A stretch of 64,000 nucleotides of DNA from the NCBI RefSeq assembly GCF_020921035.1, contig NC_063155.1, positions 20,541,311 to 20,605,310 on the forward strand. The letters run 5' to 3'. The translations under genes and the position numbers were made by a program. Source of the DNA: Rhodamnia argentea. Lineage: Eukaryota; Streptophyta; Magnoliopsida; Myrtales; Myrtaceae. The notes under the pieces were generated by a model. The model did no database searches, was not told the DNA's origin, and saw nothing but the letters and a program-made list of their open reading frames with translations. The stretch's first letter is position 1. The number at the start of each line of letters is the position of its first letter. Positions 18,873-31,040 of the stretch are shown here, in pieces.

Positions 18873-20566
18873 TCAAAATTGAAGACCATGTTCTCGGGCT
18901 GCTTCAGCGAGAGCTTCCACACGTCCATGATAGGGATATCCACCCGGTCAAAGGCTATCTTTGTGATTCCTTTCTCCAAGCATGACTTCACACGAGGATT
19001 TCACCCACTCTCCTTGCCACTTCCTGATGCCAACAAGTTACAAGGATGAGAGTTTCTTTAGCAAAGCACACAAAGAAAAGCAGTTCAAATTGATTTCATA
19101 GAGGATCTACATTCTGGAAAGAAATAAATCACAAGCCATGGCAGAATTTCTTATCATACTTAGTGTCTCAAAATGCACATGGATTGCAGAAAGAAATACA
19201 CAGGAGACCAGGCACTTCTTTATCTGAGTCCCACATTTTTTTTTCTCTTTCATTTCTTTTTCAAATTCTATTGTCTTCTATACAAGGACAGTGACAGTAC
19301 ATGCAGCAAATTAAGGTTCATTTGGATACTCACGATGGTAGGACCAGAACTGTAGTCGAATTCCTCGGAGACGGGCTTCTGCATCGTTGATACAGCAGCA
19401 AGCGTGTGCATCTTAGTGTCATCAATCACCTGGACATAAAGGTGCTTGTTGGAACAGAATACACATAATCTCGGCCTCTCCAGAGTCCCCTGAACCTGCA
19501 ACACCCAGAATACTTCAATTTCAAGAAAAAAAAAATTACTTCTTTGATTTCACGACTCGCCAGAACAACTCCAGTGCTTTAACCGTAATGCCATAGCATG
19601 GTCTCCAACAAGTAAAAACTCAGAATCACTTGAAAATTTGTTACGCGAATCCAACACCCAATGATGTAGGAACACAGGACAAGGTACCACCACGATACAT
19701 CTAGTTGAAAGAAATTAAACTACTAATCAATAAACCCCCAATGTGTAGACCGTGTGATCAAGTGCTCGGTTTGAATGTGGCAGCTATCGTGATCCAATCA
19801 CAGCATCTTTCACTCAAAGCAACCTTGAGGTCACACCTGCCCCCGGTGGCTAGGAACCTTAGCCTATGTACATTGACGAGATGGGTTCGCGCGGAGCGGA
19901 AGATCCAGATAACCATGTTAACCTCAGAAAAAAGAAGAGCAAAAAAAGAACCTAGTGAGAAATATCAGTGGAGGATGAACTAGTACATTTTCCTCTTCTC
20001 CTCGATTTCTTTATCCTAGCTCAGCAACCCTCTATGTCATCCACATAATTGCCAAACAAAACGCCAAGTAGAATTCGACAGCGCAAGCTCAGAGATATCA
20101 TTCAGATTCTAGACACCAAGGACACGCTCTCAACGCTCTCGTCCTCAAAATCACTCCTCACCCCAAACGAAACCGCATGAACCCCACTAATGCCCACGCT
20201 GGACCCATCGACTCGAACAGAGACTCGCCAGGGAACCAAATCGAACCCGCCCAAAAGCAAATGAGCCAAACCAATGCCTTCACGAGAGCACTCAACCATC
20301 TTGAACTGGGACAGGGCATCGTTTTAAGTAATGTATAAAAGAAGGCGAACGAGAAGATACCTTCTTTCTGATGCGAGAATGGCGGGCGAGCCGGTCTTCT
20401 CTCCTGGTTTGACTTGGGCTTCAACGGCGAGGAGAGACTGGCTCTGTGGCCGCTGCATTGGGACTGTTCCGACGAATTTAGGGCAAATTGAGATAGAGAG
20501 AAGATTTTGGAAGGAACCGAGAAAGGGACTCTGGTTGAAGAACGATATTGAAGTAGAAGCAGCCAT
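18873..20566 (-). pseudogene. RPL18: Plastid ribosomal protein L18 (uL18c), broken copy A
   Basis: This has the same three-exon layout as the intact gene in copy B (42,993-44,655), and exon 2 is open ([20 protein letters not shown]). Three lesions disable it. One base is missing in exon 1 near 20,408, so the basic stretch is misread. Two extra bases in exon 3 near 18,990-18,993 create an immediate stop after VGEIL. One base is missing in exon 3 near 18,944, within what should be [10 protein letters not shown]. An Arg-to-Cys change is also present in exon 2. The gene should be non-functional. Copy B presumably supplies the protein. Confidence 0.88.
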
Positions 20567-21600
20567 GGCTTATCGCTGTGCAAGCCCGAGAGAGAGCGAT
20601 AGCGACGAAGAAGAAGCACTTCTCGCTCTTCGTTTCCACGACGCCTTATCCTTTTTTCCGACGCATTATTTTCGGATTTAAAATTGCAGTATAGGCCTCG
20701 TAATTTATTGTGGGTTCAATTTCGGTCCTTGTGCCAATTTTGGCGACCAATTTGATTCAATTCCAGCTAACATTCAGCACATTTCCATTCGAATCTTTAT
20801 CTGGCCAATATGCAATATCAGTTACTAAATTTTTAATTTATTCAATATAGTCCACAAACCGTAGTCCTATGTGCAATTTCGTTCATTTTAACTTATTCAA
20901 TATAGTCCATAAACTTTTATTAAATATTCAATCTAGTCCCTATAGTATATGTGAAAATCCAATATATATCCTTCCGTTTATTCATGATTAAGGACAATAT
21001 TAAAAATTTTCATAAAATTCAGAAACTATAATGAAATTACATCAAAGTTTAGGGACCGTATTGAGCAAGTTAAAAGTTTCGAGAATAACATTGCACATTA
21101 GGCTAAAGTTTAGGAAAATAAATTAAAATTTTATGAACAACAATGCACGTTGGATTAAACTTCAAAAATCATTTGTGTCATTTTTTTCATAATAAAAGAT
21201 ATCACCAGTTACATGTTATATTGCTGACTCACTAACATCGACGGTAGGGGTTGAGGGGATGTGGATTTTACAATTGACTGAGGAGGACCGAGACAGACAA
21301 GCGTGGTTATTCAAGAGTAGCTTACCTTAATTTACAAATAGGGAAAAAGAAATTACCATAAATTTAAGGTATGAACTCCAAGGGAAACTATAGTACCGTT
21401 GAAAGGAGGAACATCTCTCAAGACAAAAGTCATTTGCCTCAGAGGAAGTAATTTAATTTACCTTTGAAATGAGTCATTTAGCTTGAAAGTAAAGTTCGTA
21501 AACCAGCTTATTGTATCGCAGATGCAAAATAAAGTTCGTAAATTCGTAATTTTATACGTTCATGGCATACATCAGGGGATACAGTGTCGTACTTTCATGT
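20567..21600. repeat. Intergenic with fold-back repeat
   Basis: From about 20,690 to 21,130 words such as TTATTCAATATAGTCCA (near 20,840 and 20,890) on one side and their approximate complements (near 21,040-21,100) on the other form an imperfect fold-back element. The start of the region matches 44,768-44,900 of copy B. No gene is seen. Confidence 0.4.
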
Positions 21601-23830
21601 CATTGCTTGTTCATTAACATCAAAGTGCAACTTCAGACAATAGAGGCCTCCGAGACTTCTTAAGCTGGACTCAGATCCTCAAGAGCATCGATCAACAAAC
21701 GAATTTATTAGGTGTTTCAAAAAGACATTTGCCGATTCTCTTCTTAATTTTTACTAAGAACGGGATTAAAAAAAGTCAAAGAAAAAGATGTACAAAGCCT
21801 CCGTACAAAGTTGAATTCTGAGAATCAACAAAAAGGCAAAATGAAAAGGGAAAGAGAATTTTGGGGACAACTGCATAAACTCTTCTGCAAATTGATGAAA
21901 GAAGTGAAAACAGGTAGGACCCTAATGTAATCCTCAATCATCTCAGCATAATCAATGAACTTTCAGAGACTTCTCCTGATTTCATTTCTCTTCACCTCCA
22001 AGCAGTTTTAACGACTTACATTACAGAGTGCTGGTGGCATCTTCAGAGAGCATAGTATAGACTGCTTTTGGCCAAAAGAATAGTATGGACTGCCAGATCA
22101 CTTCACCGTCGAGGAGAATTTCAACTATTTTGTCATATATATCTACGGGCAATCTGGTTGTACAAACAGATACAGTGTGGTGACAGGTGAAGAATTTGAT
22201 TCTGCTTGGAAAAGCTGCTTCAAACTCCTCATCCAAAAATCACGCTGCATCGTAAAGCCATAAATTATAGCAGCAGTTGCAAAACAATCTGCAAAGTGTA
22301 CAAAGAAACCGTTCTTCTGTTTTTGAGTACACTATAGCTTCATAGAGCTCTTTGGCTGTAGTATAGCATGTACCGAAATCTGTTGAATATCAAAATCATC
22401 CATGCTTTGATGGCATTCAAATTCTTAGCGAACAATATGATGAGTGGAGCTTTCGGAATTTATCACCAGTCATTTCTCAAGGAAATCTAATGGGGCTAAT
22501 GAACAGCGATATATCTAGCATTTTTTGTAAATCAAAGCAAAGGTCTCCATAACTCAATCCAGAAAATCAAGATTCAGCTCTATGCATGCAAGAACAGAAA
22601 TTTCGCTAATCTTTTCCTTCCTTCAAAGAATGGTCATGATACATGGTGGAAGTACTAATTCTAGAAAACACTAGCGTGATCACACTCGTTACTCAAAAAC
22701 ATATGAGGAGACGATGATTTTGAATAGTTTGTGCACCCAAACTTATTCATGCAACTTCCTTACCCAAAAAAAAAAAAAACTTATTCATGCAACATTATAC
22801 TTTATACCATGCATAGGCTTACCATCTAAGATCCTTCAACTCCAAAAAGCCTTATTTAACAAGAAAAGTAAAGCAACCAGAAGTGGCTATTAGGACATCA
22901 ACACCTTCTTCTACATTGTCCAGCTGAGTTTTCTGCCTGAAACCACCCGTGGCAACCATAGACTGGAATGGAGCCCCAAACTTCGATATGGATCAGCGGT
23001 TACTCAAAACCTGCATAAAACTTACTCTAGATATTAAGTACCACTCATGTGGGCGCAAAAATTATGTTATCTTTGTCATCCACGAGCAAAAACAAGCATT
23101 GCTGTACATATAACCAACTAAAGAGTATCTCCAAATTCAGAACACCTCCATTTTCAACATCTCCAAGGAGATTACCAGTTTTGCCACATGAGTGGATTAT
23201 GCACATCATATAAGTAACTGTGCCACTCAAATTGATGTATGTCTTTCTAGGAACCCAATACAATCTTTCAGATTGCAACACTTAGGAATCTCTATTTTTC
23301 TTTTTGTTTTTTGAAAGATAAGATGACAATTTTGGAGTATTACGGGTAACAAGTTGTTAAAAACAGGTTGACTGCCACAGAATAGGGTGAGAGCTTAAAA
23401 TGGCAATAAACAAGTAGAAGTCAGTGACTTGCTTGCTACCAACCTGTGAAGCTAACTCAGCAGTTGGCAATGACAACTCGAGGGCTTCATGAGAAGGATT
23501 TGCTAAGTCCTTGCAGCTCTTCTTGCCTGAGACGTTGGACTACTGCATCAGAACTACGAACTGAATGCTCTGTTCCAACTACTCTGGTGGCAGATATGCC
23601 ATGTTTATCGGAAACCATTGGGTGCAATGAATGATCAACATCTTCAGAGTCAGTCCTTGCTGCAGCGTCTCTGGCAGCTTTGGATTGGTAAGCACCTGAA
23701 TTTTTTCCTCCAAGTCCAAGGCTAGCTGCTACCTTCTTTTCCCCGTTAGTCCAATTTGGAATAAGAGAGATCAGGCACATCAAAAGGTACATTTTCTGCT
23801 GTTGTTTCAGAGTCTTGATAAGAAAAGGAT
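21600..23830 (-). pseudogene. RH50: RH50 DEAD-box helicase relic, copy A (exons lost)
   Basis: Read on the minus strand against the intact copy B gene. Part of exon 2 survives (about 23,830-23,550, [20 protein letters not shown]) and is fused directly to the middle of exon 3 ([16 protein letters not shown]), so the Walker A segment is deleted. Exon 4 (about 22,997-22,820) survives but has a stop soon after VLSN. Exon 5 (about 22,245-22,080) has lost 24 bases that encode most of the DEVD region, by a deletion between GATGAGG-like repeats. Exons 6, 7 and 8 are missing: the sequence jumps from the equivalent of 46.50 kb to 47.32 kb, then from 47.66 to 48.55 kb. It cannot encode a helicase. Confidence 0.85.
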
Positions 23831-23879
23831 GATGAAAGGAAGTGCCGAGGAAAGATTCCCAGTGCTCTGTTAGATTGTC

Positions 23880-25150
23880 TATACAAAATTTTCAATCTTA
23901 CACAAATCCTACACACATTCGGAAGGCCTTAGAAACCAAAACCAATATTGACAAACAAGGTGTTAATGGAGTAATTGCTTTGAAATATTTTGAATTTATC
24001 ATGATTGACTGAAAATCTACCTCTAAGCAAGTGGAGGAACTTCGAATATATGTTGCCAACTTAAAGACCTTATGATTGAAGTTTCTAAACTTCTTCAACT
24101 TAACTGCAATTATTTCAAAATTGCCTTCAACTTGGAATACTTATCGAAAGAAACTTCTCCACACCATTGAGAACCTAATCGTGGATTATTTGATAAAACA
24201 CATTCGAATTGAGTACGGTTCTCCAGATCGCGAGGCTAATTATGTGAAAGAAGTTGGAAAAAATTCCAACTAAGAGCTTGAAGTGCTCTTATACTCTCAA
24301 ACAAAAGCTTCAAGTAGACCTTATTTCAAATAAGATGTTTTAAAGAAGCTTTTGACCAAGGATATTTTCATTGTTTATGTTTTTTTTTTTGTTTCCTTTT
24401 CGCCGTGGCCGATCTAAGGCCATGGCCGGCTACCAATGAGGGCTGGGTGGCTGAACATCGGGGAGGGCTAAGTGGATTCACCGGCCATAGGCAAGGTCGC
24501 CCCTCGCATGGTCGGGGCAAGGCAATCCCTCACCCAAACCGGCCAGGCTGACCTCACTTTGTCCGGGAGAGGTCATCCAGCCCTCGTCGGTGGCCGATTA
24601 TCGCCTAAGACCGGCCACTAGAGAAAAGGAAGGAAAAAAAGGGATAAAAAAAGAAAAAATTTCAAAAAATGTAAACCGACGAAAATTGATCAAGCCCTTC
24701 TTTGAAACAATGAAAGTGTTTTAGGCCCTTATTTGAAATAAAATCCTTTAGGCCCTTATTCAAGAAAATGAGGACACTTCATGCCCTTATTTTGGAATTT
24801 TCCAAGAAGTTGCAAACAAGATGCAATTTGGTGAGAATGGCAACATTAGCATAGACAAATAAAATAAGAAGGAAACAGTTTAATATATAGTTTGAAGTAA
24901 GCACCGCAACAATGGCACGAAAAATTAGATTCATATGGATTTGAGCATAACAATGCCGATATTCAAAGTTTATCAAAAGGTATATAGAGTTATAATATAC
25001 TTATGTATACACATATATGTAGATAATATGCTAATCGTGGGAAAGGCGGTTGAAGGTAAGGACGTTGTTAGTGGAAACGAAGACAATAATCCATTAAATT
25101 ATGTGATCCCGTCTTGTGAAAACGGTGTGAATGCTTCAGTAAAAAGCTGG
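23880..25150 (+). mobile_element. Decayed Ty1/copia retrotransposon at the junction of the two copies
   Basis: Two coding scraps lie on the plus strand. About 24,020-24,270 translates to a copia Gag-like segment (KQVEELRIYVANLKTL, then LTAIISKLPSTWNTYRK and LIVDYLIKHIRIE), like the family pattern of IIxKLPxSW followed by LIxRIRIEE. About 24,950-25,065 gives a reverse-transcriptase-like piece with YVDNMLIVGK, the copia YVDDMLIVG box with Asp to Asn. A fold-back element separates them. No LTRs were identified. The element sits where copy A ends and copy B begins. Confidence 0.55.
24275..24800. repeat. Fold-back element inserted in the copia remnant
   Basis: The left arm starts GAAGTGCTCTTATAC and includes CTTATTTCAAATAAG. 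The right arm, in reverse complement, has GAAGTGTCCTCAT and TTATTTCAAATAAG. The middle is a GC-rich segment (about 24,400-24,620) with repeated GGCCGG words between T-rich and A-rich tracts. A similar end is seen near 60,925-60,980 inside the pectin acetylesterase intron. It is non-coding. Confidence 0.5.
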
Positions 25151-25656
25151 TGAAGCTAGTATCTCTGAAAGAGATGAAATTCATGTGGCAATAAAGCTAG
25201 GTTTCACGCTTCCATCATCTTCCTATCCAACAATGGCCACATTAGAGCTGTTGAAGACATCAACCTCTGTAAGTATGCCACTGAAAAGTTCTTCATTCTC
25301 TTTCGGATTACTCAAAGAAGATCCACTAAAAAGCTAAATAAGGTGCAGTCCTTATTTCCAGAGATCATGCAGAGACCTCCAGCGTCTTGAGAAAGCATGA
25401 GTCTCTACTTGAGTTTGTAAAAGTTGCCTCCATCATCACATGGGTTTAGAAGTGAGCCGATTTGATACGAAGAAACAAGAATAGTATACACATATTTAGG
25501 CAGTTCAACATTTCCTGATACGTGTAGTCTTTCATGGAAGCTTAGGTGAGGCTAATGGAGACTGGAGTGCTTTATTTATAGTCTTTTGCCGCTGAAAGGA
25601 AACCTAGGCAGTTCATGAGTCTTGCCATTCTAAGATTGCCAAGTTAGGAGCTGTTC
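25150..25656. other. Unassigned sequence at the start of copy B
   Basis: No counterpart is visible in the window because the matching part of copy A would lie before base 1. An ATG at 25,233 opens a short plus ORF (MATLELLKTSTSVSMPLKSS) that could be a plastid-targeting-like start, but it soon ends and I do not recognise it. Confidence 0.3.
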
Positions 25657-26900
25657 TAACTTCTAATGGGCTTCTTCCATGCCCACAAACGGCCTCATCA
25701 GCTTACGTGATAGGATCAATTGCTTGGAGTGCATCTGATTCTCTCCGACGTTTTCTTTAGTGTTGAAATTGGATGGTTGAATCATGCCATGCAATAGTTG
25801 GAAAGTCTTACTAGAGGCTTTAAATTGTTCATGCTTACGAACTGAAACTTGGGTCATTATGCATTTGCGCGTTGCCTTTCACTAAACATTAAACCACGAA
25901 ACATGCCCATTATGAATTTAAGTGTCGCAAATCCAATCGAAAAAACATGATCTGAACACAATTCGCAAAATTCCTCGCATCTCATATTGGCACATATCTT
26001 TTCACAACCTACTTCCCAGCAACAGCTACCGCTGCAAGCCCTCTGGCCACCCCAGCTGATCTATTATATAATAGAAGGAATTGAAGAAGTTGTCGGAGTT
26101 TCAACAGTGAGATCCCTAGCGATATATATGGATTAGAACCTAGACGACCAATGCAAAAGTCTTTCGACTATCATGTTCGGTGGTGCTTAGAGCTTATCTC
26201 CAGTAGGGTGGAGAATTAGCGTCCTATAATAGATGTAAATAACAGAAGGGAAGGTAATACGTTGGCTCATGTTTTGGCTAAGTTTGCTTTAAATGTTGAT
26301 CCCTTTTTCTTCGAGAGAGATTTGCTCTTGTTTTCAACTTATGGTCAAGTAGGTTTACATTTGTTCGAAATAAAATTACAGAAAGCAAACATAACATGTT
26401 GCTGCCAATCTTGGCCCTGTTGCTACATTAGCAAGCGCACCTGTCACAAACAATCAATTCTACCATCTCATGATGCTGCAAAAACAGGATAAACAAACCA
26501 CTCAACCACAGAAAGGAATCCCATAAACCATCATCATCAACTAAAGTGAAAAGATAAAATTCCTATAAGCCATGCCAATAAACTAGTGATTTACTAAACA
26601 AGAAATACCTTCCTGATCTGAACTGAACGGATTTCATCTTCTTAACACCGATCTACTTGTAAAGGCTATATTATCTAGAAAGTGGAACACACAATACATC
26701 GCAGTGTGCAAAATTAAGAACGGGAAAAGAGCATACCACTTGTAATTACAAGGACAAGGCGCGAGAGGGCAGAGCAGAGCATCAATGGCTAACTTGCAAT
26801 GACTTCCATTGATGATGTTTGGGAGCTCCAGGTCCTCTTCTGAGGTTGCTGGCAAGATAGATGGCCACTGCTTCAATTTTGATTTACCTTATGTAATCAA
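25657..26900. repeat. Left part of copy B, paralogous to 1-1250
   Basis: About 25,657-26,250 aligns with bases 1-560. About 26,600-26,890 aligns with 610-1210 after internal deletions, and with 31,200-31,470. No conserved ORF links the copies. The region between carries the RNase-H-like relic listed separately. Confidence 0.55.
26241..26345 (+). mobile_element. RNase H-like (RVT_3) tail relic of a plant LINE-type or captured element
   Basis: The plus frame reads RREGNTLAHVLAKFALNVD. This matches the well-known pattern of the C-terminal part of plant RNase H-like domains found in non-LTR elements and their derivatives (R-x-x-N-x-x-A-H-x-L-A-x-x-A-L). Nothing upstream of it in the frame is recognisable, and copy A has only a degraded version near 575-600. 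It is a small relic, not a gene. Confidence 0.45.
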
Positions 26901-27699
26901 TTAAATTCATTTATTTGTCCCCGTTTGAAAAATATTTAGCTGGTGGACGAATTGTAGTCAGGTAGTCCCACTATTCTCTTAATTAAACACAAGCATGTCT
27001 TATTTGAACTTGAGGCCTTGAAATTCCATAACCGTTTCAACCCGCAAACCAAGCAAAACGAGGAAGCATTGTTATGAAAATGATCATTGTCACCCGATAA
27101 ATATTTAGCCAGTGGGCCCACTGTAGTTAGGTACTCCAACTATTCTCCTAATTAAACATAAGCCTATATTATCTGACGTTGTTGCCTTAAAATTCCATAT
27201 TTTGTTTGACCTTGAGACAAATGAATTATGCATGATATTTTTTTTTCTTTTATAAGATTTAGCGGTCGTCTGAACCAGCCTTCACACATTTGGATTAGTC
27301 CATCTCTCTAGGCCATTTTAAAAGCGTAATCTTCCACATCGGCCATTTTTAGATATGATGTAACAGCAAAAGCTGTAATCCAGCTAGGGAGCAGCTATTT
27401 CTTAAGCTCTAATAAATCCATTTTCACACACTATAATAGTAGGGTATGAATAGCTCGATGTCAAATTATATCTATTTGAATGGCTGGTGGGCTTATTGAA
27501 GTTAGGTAGCTCCTCTATTCTCGAAACAAAACAATAAGCATATTTTGTTTGACCCCATGGACCCCAAAAAACAAGGAAGCTTCATTATGAATACAATCAC
27601 TGTTGCTTGGCAAAAAGTTATAAGGAAAATGAAGCTTGAAGGTTAGCAATTTAGCTCGATCTGGGGCCACTCAATTTTCCCCCCTAATCTTATGCATAA
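26900..27699. repeat. Upstream block of copy B, paralogous to 32.43-33.05 kb
   Basis: Words such as GGTACTCCAACTATTCTCCTAATTA and CCACATTTTGTTTGACC-like stretches recur in the same order near 32,600-32,680. No gene is seen. This shows that the upstream region of copy B has itself been duplicated. Confidence 0.5.
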
Positions 27700-28666
27700 T
27701 TAGAGGTGGCAAAATGGGTCTAGAACCCACATGTTAAACTCATATTTACTAGTGATGGGTTATAAATGGGTTGCCTTATATTATAAAAACAAGATTAAGT
27801 GGATCATAAATGGATTACTTAGAAAATTAATGGGTCCTCAAAGGGTTAGCTAAAATAAATATCTAAAGTGAGTTATAAATATGTTTTTTGAATATTATAA
27901 AAAAATTCAAATATTCGAATAGTCATATATCTATTATCTTCTTCTTTTTTCTTTTTTCTTTTCTTCCTTTTTCTTTTTCCTACTACCTCCGCCGCTACTA
28001 GCCGACGACAGCCATCAGCGAGCTCGAGCTTGCCAGGATCGGATAAGCCTCAAGCTCGCCGACCTCGGGCGAGCTCGTGCTCACCTAGATCGATCGAGCC
28101 TTGAGCTCACCGGTCCCCGCCCGAGGCCTACGAGCTCGAGGCTCATGCGGATCCTCGCCGGCACGAGCTCGTTGGGATCGGTCGCGTCTATGGCCTGGGT
28201 GCCGGCCGTCGCCGAGGCCCCTCGACCGGCAGAGCAAGAAGGAAGAAGGAAGAGAAAAGAAAAAAAAAGAATTAAAAATTTGAAATTTTAACCTCGATGA
28301 ATCCAGGCACGGGCGGTGAGGACTTGTGGCTCGGCCTTGATATTACCGGGCTTGGCATCCCAGCTTCGATATTTCCACGAGCCCTCGCTGGTCTTAGAAG
28401 AAAAAAGGATAAAATATAATTAAACAATTCAAATTTTTTAAAATAAAGATTGTCCACAATATATTTTTTTCAAGAATGTATAAGAAACAAATTTTCCTAT
28501 ACTTGATTCAATATGAAAGTGTTTTAATAATAATGGTCGATTATTGATTAGGTCGGGTGTAGGTCGTTAGATTTATAATGTATGCAAATAGGTTAAAACG
28601 GATTAAATGCATCAATTTGGATCGGGCCATTTTCGACCCGACCCAATCCACACGTTTGACAATTCC
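27700..28666. mobile_element. hAT-like non-autonomous transposon, ~967 bp
   Basis: The left end is TTAGAGGTGGCAAAATGGGTC. The right end in reverse complement is GGAATTGTCAAACGTGTGG followed by a GGGTCGGGTCG region that mirrors the left subterminal. It is flanked by ATGCATAA (27,692-27,699) and ATGCATGA (28,667-28,674), an 8-bp target duplication with one change. The paralogous place in copy A near 8,070-8,081 (ATGCGTAATG) has no insertion. The GC-rich interior (28.0-28.25 kb) gives ORFs on both strands without similarity to transposase. It is consistent with a deleted hAT element. Confidence 0.68.
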
Positions 28667-29285
28667 ATGCATGATATATCTTTTAGAGAGCAAATCTACG
28701 TAGCAATCACTGTAATGAAGGAAACTAAAGTTTTTTCTTGCTGGCCATTATTTAAAATGATTTCTTTATCAAGTGTTTCTGGACACTTCAGCAATCAAGT
28801 ACATAATTTTTGGAGCCTTCAGTGCATTAAGCTCGTGTTACGTTGAATAATGGTGGGACAGATATGATCAATGGTCACGATGTTATTCGGTCTACATAAA
28901 CTAAGATTACGTAATAACTTCCTCCTTTATTTGATAATGGCATGGGGTTCATGAGGCTGCATCAATTGAACGATGCTGCCATGATCTATGTGATGCATGA
29001 TGGTGGTGGCGATGTGAGTGGTCAGGGAACTGATGAACAATAATAGAGCAGATAAGTTTCACGGTTGGGTTGGAGACGGGCCCCCTTCTCCTCTTCTTTG
29101 CCTTCTGCGCGTCGATCTATTCCATGCATGATGTATCTTTTAATGGTGCCAAGACTTGGTCCCCACGTCCGACCAACTTGCTTCCGAGAAATTGAGTCAA
29201 TGCATCAAAAGAATCGTGATGAAATGCAATTTGGCAGCTTCTTCCGAGAAAGAAAGAGCGAGAAAACAACAGGACGGAGCCCACA

Positions 29286-29321
<36 letters not shown>

Positions 29322-31040
29322 AAAGAGAACCAGAGACACTGAAGAAAGGGCAAAACAGATCTGAGTGCAAAAAAGGATGAAGGAAGGGGAGCGCCCAAGA
29401 GCAATCGATGGATAAAAAAAAGATCATGCTAGTATGACAGTATGATAACATAATGATGGAATGCCAGTCATAAAATTAGAAGTGAGTTTCATCTTGATTG
29501 CAAAATATTTTTTGCCATTCACAACGCTTATGGTTGAGATTGCACTGTTTTACCGTGATACTGTTAGCTTCTCAAATCCCGATAAATACAGCAACTTTTT
29601 GCTGATATATTTAGTTATCAATGGCTGAGATTTAGCACCTATAATCCAATGAATTAAAACCTTAGTAAAGACCAAAGCGACGAGGAAGAAAGAGGAGATG
29701 GGTATGGACAACGGAACTCCATAACCTAACTTATGGACTACGGAACTCCACAACCAAACTTTAGTTAAGGCCATAACTGAACACCAATCTATTTCTCAGG
29801 TAGCTAAAAGTTTTGGTAGCAGACCGCTCTAAGTCATCATTAATCAAAACTAAATATTAAAGACAGATTGCCTCGGGTTGCTTCAATCAAGAAAATTTAT
29901 GTACGGAGATGGATGATTAGGTATTGGTGCTAAACCCTCTCATTGTCTATCATTATCAGGAGAAGGAACGAAAAAAACAAAGATAAAGGTGGGTGGGGCT
30001 TATATAACATTTATGCACAATATAAGCATAGTGTATGAATAAGTATATAATAAAATTCTACCTATATGAATTGCTGGTGGGCATATTGAAGTTAGGTAGC
30101 TCCTTTCTTCCCGGGACCAAAAAAAATAAGCATTTTCTTTACCCAATGGACCAAATGAAACAAGAAAACTTCGCTACGAATATAACCATCATTGCTTGAC
30201 GGAAAGGGACAAAACAAATTGAAGTTTGAAGGTTTGCAATTTAACTCGATATATGGCCACTCTGTTTGTTTTTTCCATCTAGTCTGATCCGATTTTGTGT
30301 TCTTGGGAGAGCATATGTCTAGGTGAGAACGATAGAATCGAAAAATAAGTAGCAATCTTTTTCTTTCTGATAATAATTTAATCATGATATTTTTATCGCA
30401 ATGTTTCCAGACATTTGTTGAGCAATCAAGTACAAAATTCCTGTAGCCTTCAATGCATTTAGGTCTCGTGTTACGTCGAATAATGTTGGAACCCCTACGA
30501 TGAATGGTTACGACGGTAGTCGATCTGCATACACGAAATTTGTTTAATAACTTCTCCTCTATTCGATAATGGGATGTGGTCCATGAGGCTGCATTAACCA
30601 AACCACGATGCCATATGATCTATGGGATGCATGGTGGCGATGGATGGGTGCATTTGGGGAATCGTGTGATGTGAGTGATGAGAGAGAACTGACGTGACGA
30701 GCAATAATAGGGCAGGAGACAGGCCCACTTCTTTGACTTGTGAGGCTTTGGTGGCTTTAATGATGCCAAGTCTTGGTCCCCCGTCCCATCAAAGCTGCTT
30801 CCGAGAAATTAAGGAAAGAGAAATGAAATAGAAGAAAAACAGATTTGAGTGCAAGAAGGATGAAGGAAGGAGAGCGTTGAAAAGCAATCCATGGAGGAAG
30901 AAATGCTCAGCTACTTTTTCCTGAAATATTTCTTTACCAACGGCTGAGGTTTATACTATCAGCAATCCGATCATTTTGAACTTTAAACGAAGACCCAAAT
31001 GAATGAGGAAGAAAGAAGAGATGGGCATGGACCACGGACT
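28667..31040. repeat. Tandem NLR-upstream blocks, no gene
   Basis: There are two successive runs of the recurrent block. The first is about 28.67-29.85 kb. The second is about 30.05-31.04 kb. Both carry an ATCTATG(T/G)GATGCATG word, at about 28,984 and 30,618. Both also carry the AGACCxAxxxGACGAGGAAG word, at about 29,669 and 30,992. Both resemble 7.85-8.9 kb and 32.95-33.66 kb. A (GA)n microsatellite lies at 29,291-29,318. The ORFs around it on both strands are repeat-driven. The antisense ORF at 30,092-30,601 is not conserved in the other blocks. Confidence 0.5.

Noticed and set aside
28101..28457. GC-rich ORFs on both strands
   Set aside because: They lie inside the hAT-like element, are of low complexity and have no transposase motifs.
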